A stretch of DNA of 64,000 nucleotides. Source: Hoylesella loescheii DSM 19665 = JCM 12249 = ATCC 15930. Its GTDB lineage: Bacteria > Bacteroidota > Bacteroidia > Bacteroidales > Bacteroidaceae. Positions 61,952 to 64,000 of the stretch are shown piece after piece (within the stretch, counting starts at the first letter, position 1; every line of letters begins with the position of its first letter). The notes below the pieces were generated by a model that was not told the DNA's origin, searched no databases, and worked only from the letters and a program-made list of their open reading frames with translations. The stretch covers positions 1 to 64,000 of the forward strand of contig NZ_KB899211.1 in the NCBI RefSeq assembly GCF_000378085.1, written 5' to 3'. A program made the position numbers and the translations under genes.

Positions 61952-62048
61952 TCCCTGCCCTTCCAACTGATTAACCGCTACACAGGAGTTGGTATAATAG
62001 ATATCTGTTTCTGGACAAGTAGAGTATATGGCGCTTATCCCGAACTCT
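61952..62048 (-). repeat. Decayed MITE-like element, copy I
   Basis: CCTGCCCTTCCAACTGATTA, ACCGCTACACAGGAGTTGGT and GGCGCTTATCCCGAACTC are recognisable pieces of the family, but the interior is diverged and the left end missing. Confidence 0.55.
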
Positions 62049-62104
62049 CAACAACTATATGACCAACTCGATTTTGCATCTGTCATGATGCATAAGAAAA
62101 CAAA

Positions 62105-62131
62105 AAGGGCCTGCCCATTGGGCAGGCCCTT
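62105..62131 (-). terminator. Strong terminator of pckA
   Basis: AAGGGCCTGCCC pairs perfectly with GGGCAGGCCCTT around a 3-nt loop; on the minus strand TTTTTG follows. It is 40 bp past the pckA stop. Confidence 0.9.
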
Positions 62132-62171
62132 AATTATTTTACAACAAAGTTGTTATTGTGCTAGTTGCAAA

Positions 62172-63785
62172 TTACAACTGAGGACCAGCAGCTACAAGAG
62201 CCTTACCAGCCTCGTTGCCTTCGTACTTCTTGAAGTTCTTGATGAAGCGAGCAGCCAAATCCTTAGCCTTCTCGTCCCACTGAGCAGCGTTTGCGTAGGT
62301 GTCGCGAGGATCGAGGATGTTGGTGTCAACGCCTTCGAGAACCGTAGGAATTTCGAAGTCGAAGATAGGCAACTTCTTGGTGGGAACTTTGTTGATGGCA
62401 CCGCTCAGGATTCCGTCGATGATACCACGGGTATCCTTAATAGAGATACGCTTGCCTGTTCCGTTCCAGCCAGTGTTAACCAGATAAGCCTTAGCGCCGT
62501 TCTTCTCCATCTTCTTCACCAACTCTTCAGCATACTTCGTGGGGTGCAGTTCGAGGAACGCCTGACCGAAGCAAGCAGAGAATGTAGGCGTAGGCTCGGT
62601 GATACCACGTTCGGTACCGGCAAGCTTAGCGGTGAAGCCTGAAAGGAAGTAGTACTTCGTTTGTTCGGGGCTTAGGATAGATACGGGAGGCAATACACCG
62701 AATGCATCGGCGCTAAGGAAGATAACTTGCTTAGCAGCAGGACCAGCAGAGATGGGGCGTACGATGTTCTTGATGTGATCGATGGGGTAAGACACACGCG
62801 TGTTTTCGGTTGTGCTTCCATCGGTGAAATCGATCTTGCCATTAGCGTCTACCGTTACGTTCTCGAGCAGAGCGTCGCGACGGATAGCATTGTAGATATC
62901 GGGTTCGCTTTCCTTATCCAGGTTGATAACCTTAGCGTAGCATCCACCTTCAAAGTTGAATACGCCGTTGTCGTCCCATCCGTGTTCGTCGTCGCCGATG
63001 AGCAAACGCTTCGGATCGGTAGAAAGGGTAGTTTTACCAGTACCAGACAGACCGAAGAAGATAGCGGTGTTTTCGCCATTCATGTCGGTGTTAGCCGAGC
63101 AGTGCATAGAAGCAATGCCTTTGAGGGGCAAGTAGTAGTTCATCATCGAGAACATACCCTTCTTCATTTCGCCACCATACCAGGTGTTAAGGATAACTTG
63201 CTCTCTGGTTGTAACGTTGAACACAACGGCCGTTTCTGAGTGCAGACCCAGTTCCTCGTAGTTTTCAACCTTAGCTTTCGAAGCGTTGTAAACGATGAAG
63301 TCGGGCTCTTGGTCCAATTCTTCTTGGTTTACGGGCTTGATAAACATGTTGGTAACGAAGTGAGCTTGCCATGCAACTTCCACGATGAAACGAATCTTCA
63401 TACGGGTGTCTTTGTTGGCACCGCAGAAACCGTCAACAACGAAGAGGCGCTTGTTAGAAAGCTCTTCCTTAGCCAGCTTGTTAACAGCAGCCCAAGCTTC
63501 TTTGCTAGCACGGTGGTTGTCGTTCTTATATTCGTCGGAGGTCCACCATACGGTATCGTGCGATGTTTCGTCGTCAACGATAAACTTGTCCTTAGGTGAA
63601 CGACCGGTGTAAACACCCGTCATTACGTTAACGGCACCAAGTTCGGTAACTTGGCCTTTCTCAAATCCTTCGAGACTAGCTTTGGTCTCTTCTTCGAACA
63701 ACACTTCATACGAAGGGTTGTAAACAACTTCCGTTGTACCTTTAATTCCGTACTTTTCAAGTACTGACTTGTCAAACTTTGCCAT
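62172..63785 (-). CDS. pckA: Phosphoenolpyruvate carboxykinase (ATP)
   Basis: PckA interconverts oxaloacetate and PEP; in Bacteroidetes it commonly runs in the carboxylating direction to fix CO2 on the way to succinate while making ATP. The 537-aa protein has the phosphate-binding P-loop [11 protein letters not shown] at 245-255, the catalytic YGGEMKKG at 203-210 and the GDDEHGW kinase-2 region just after the P-loop. Length is normal. It has a consensus promoter and a strong terminator, so it is a single-gene unit. Confidence 0.98.
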   Translation of the reverse strand: MAKFDKSVLEKYGIKGTTEVVYNPSYEVLFEEETKASLEGFEKGQVTELGAVNVMTGVYTGRSPKDKFIVDDETSHDTVWWTSDEYKNDNHRASKEAWAAVNKLAKEELSNKRLFVVDGFCGANKDTRMKIRFIVEVAWQAHFVTNMFIKPVNQEELDQEPDFIVYNASKAKVENYEELGLHSETAVVFNVTTREQVILNTWYGGEMKKGMFSMMNYYLPLKGIASMHCSANTDMNGENTAIFFGLSGTGKTTLSTDPKRLLIGDDEHGWDDNGVFNFEGGCYAKVINLDKESEPDIYNAIRRDALLENVTVDANGKIDFTDGSTTENTRVSYPIDHIKNIVRPISAGPAAKQVIFLSADAFGVLPPVSILSPEQTKYYFLSGFTAKLAGTERGITEPTPTFSACFGQAFLELHPTKYAEELVKKMEKNGAKAYLVNTGWNGTGKRISIKDTRGIIDGILSGAINKVPTKKLPIFDFEIPTVLEGVDTNILDPRDTYANAAQWDEKAKDLAARFIKNFKKYEGNEAGKALVAAGPQL

Positions 63786-63846
63786 TTTCTTAAATATGTT
63801 AAGTGTGAAATTTTATCCTAAGCACATGTCTTTTCGGTATGCTGCG

Positions 63847-63877
63847 CAAAGTTAGCAAAATCGTAAAGAACCACCAA
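63847..63877 (-). promoter_or_regulatory. Promoter of pckA
   Basis: On the minus strand TTGG (63874-63877) is followed after 19 bp by TAACTTTG (63847-63854). The leader is about 55 nt. Confidence 0.8.
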
Positions 63878-63991
63878 GCGTGGAAAGAGAAAAATACATT
63901 TGGGCTCTCCTTTTTAGGTTAAAGAATATAAAAATAGGGGTGCACTGTCACTTTTGCTATTTGTACCTTACAAAAATAAGCGGGAATTTAA

Positions 63992-63999
63992 TACTTTTG
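63992..63999 (+). promoter_or_regulatory. Possible -7 box for a gene beyond the right edge
   Basis: TACTTTTG at the very end of the window matches TAnnTTTG on the plus strand and would drive a gene divergent from pckA. No well-spaced -33 element is seen. Confidence 0.4.
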
Positions 64000-64000
64000 C

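Overview
This window looks like the chromosome of a Prevotella-type member of the Bacteroidetes (Bacteroidota). The evidence is two SusC/SusD pairs, a TonB-dependent receptor, an S46 dipeptidyl-peptidase, a BspA-like leucine-rich repeat protein with the GRR...GIYI...NGKK C-terminal signature, ATP-type PEP carboxykinase, and repeated promoters of the form TTTG-N18-20-TAnnTTTG, the Bacteroidetes housekeeping sigma consensus. I saw no tRNA or rRNA gene. GC content and species could not be computed.

0-20.5 kb: every gene reads on the minus strand. The left edge cuts a helix-turn-helix, transposase-OrfA-like gene. Then come an O-acyltransferase/SGNH hydrolase pair, the dtd-mazG-like-deoC operon, an accessory block (LRR surface protein with a coupled 62-aa acidic-tailed peptide, then a secreted erythromycin-esterase-family protein), and uvrC, apt, mnmG, an M48 membrane protease, ybeY and coaD. 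Three parS-like ParB sites lie between 8.2 and 14.5 kb, next to mnmG, uvrC and apt, which hints at an origin-proximal location.

20.5-42 kb: a secreted metzincin-type protease, an SpmA-SpmB fusion, a four-helix-bundle (S23/IVP) gene inside an inverted-repeat-bounded cassette, a polysaccharide flippase, an S46 peptidase, a Zn/Cd-type P-ATPase divergent from ruvB, a methyltransferase, a TonB receptor, a PDZ protein with a dead retropepsin-like fold, and a THUMP-like methyltransferase.

42-58 kb: two SusC/SusD loci. The first runs SusC, SusD, GH18 endo-beta-N-acetylglucosaminidase, DUF1735-LamG lipoprotein, DUF1735-discoidin lipoprotein. It resembles N-glycan-harvesting loci, but no exoglycosidase or regulator is present. 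The second is a SusC/SusD pair with no enzyme.

58-64 kb: an HU-like protein, two overlapping roughly 35-aa membrane peptides not previously listed as ORFs (the first resembles the 'smalltalk' family), an unknown protein, an M15 D,D-peptidase, an FKBP isomerase and pckA, with a promoter for a gene beyond the right edge.

The most unusual content is intergenic. There are at least eight tandem arrays with a 22-bp period in three unrelated sequence classes; a family of about nine 120-bp MITE-like elements with GAGTTCGGGATAA termini, two of them enlarged by a nested element; a roughly 330-360 bp composite repeat present twice in inverted orientation; and 8-bp-period degenerate microsatellites (GGTGAAAA, AGTTTACA, CTTAACTC).
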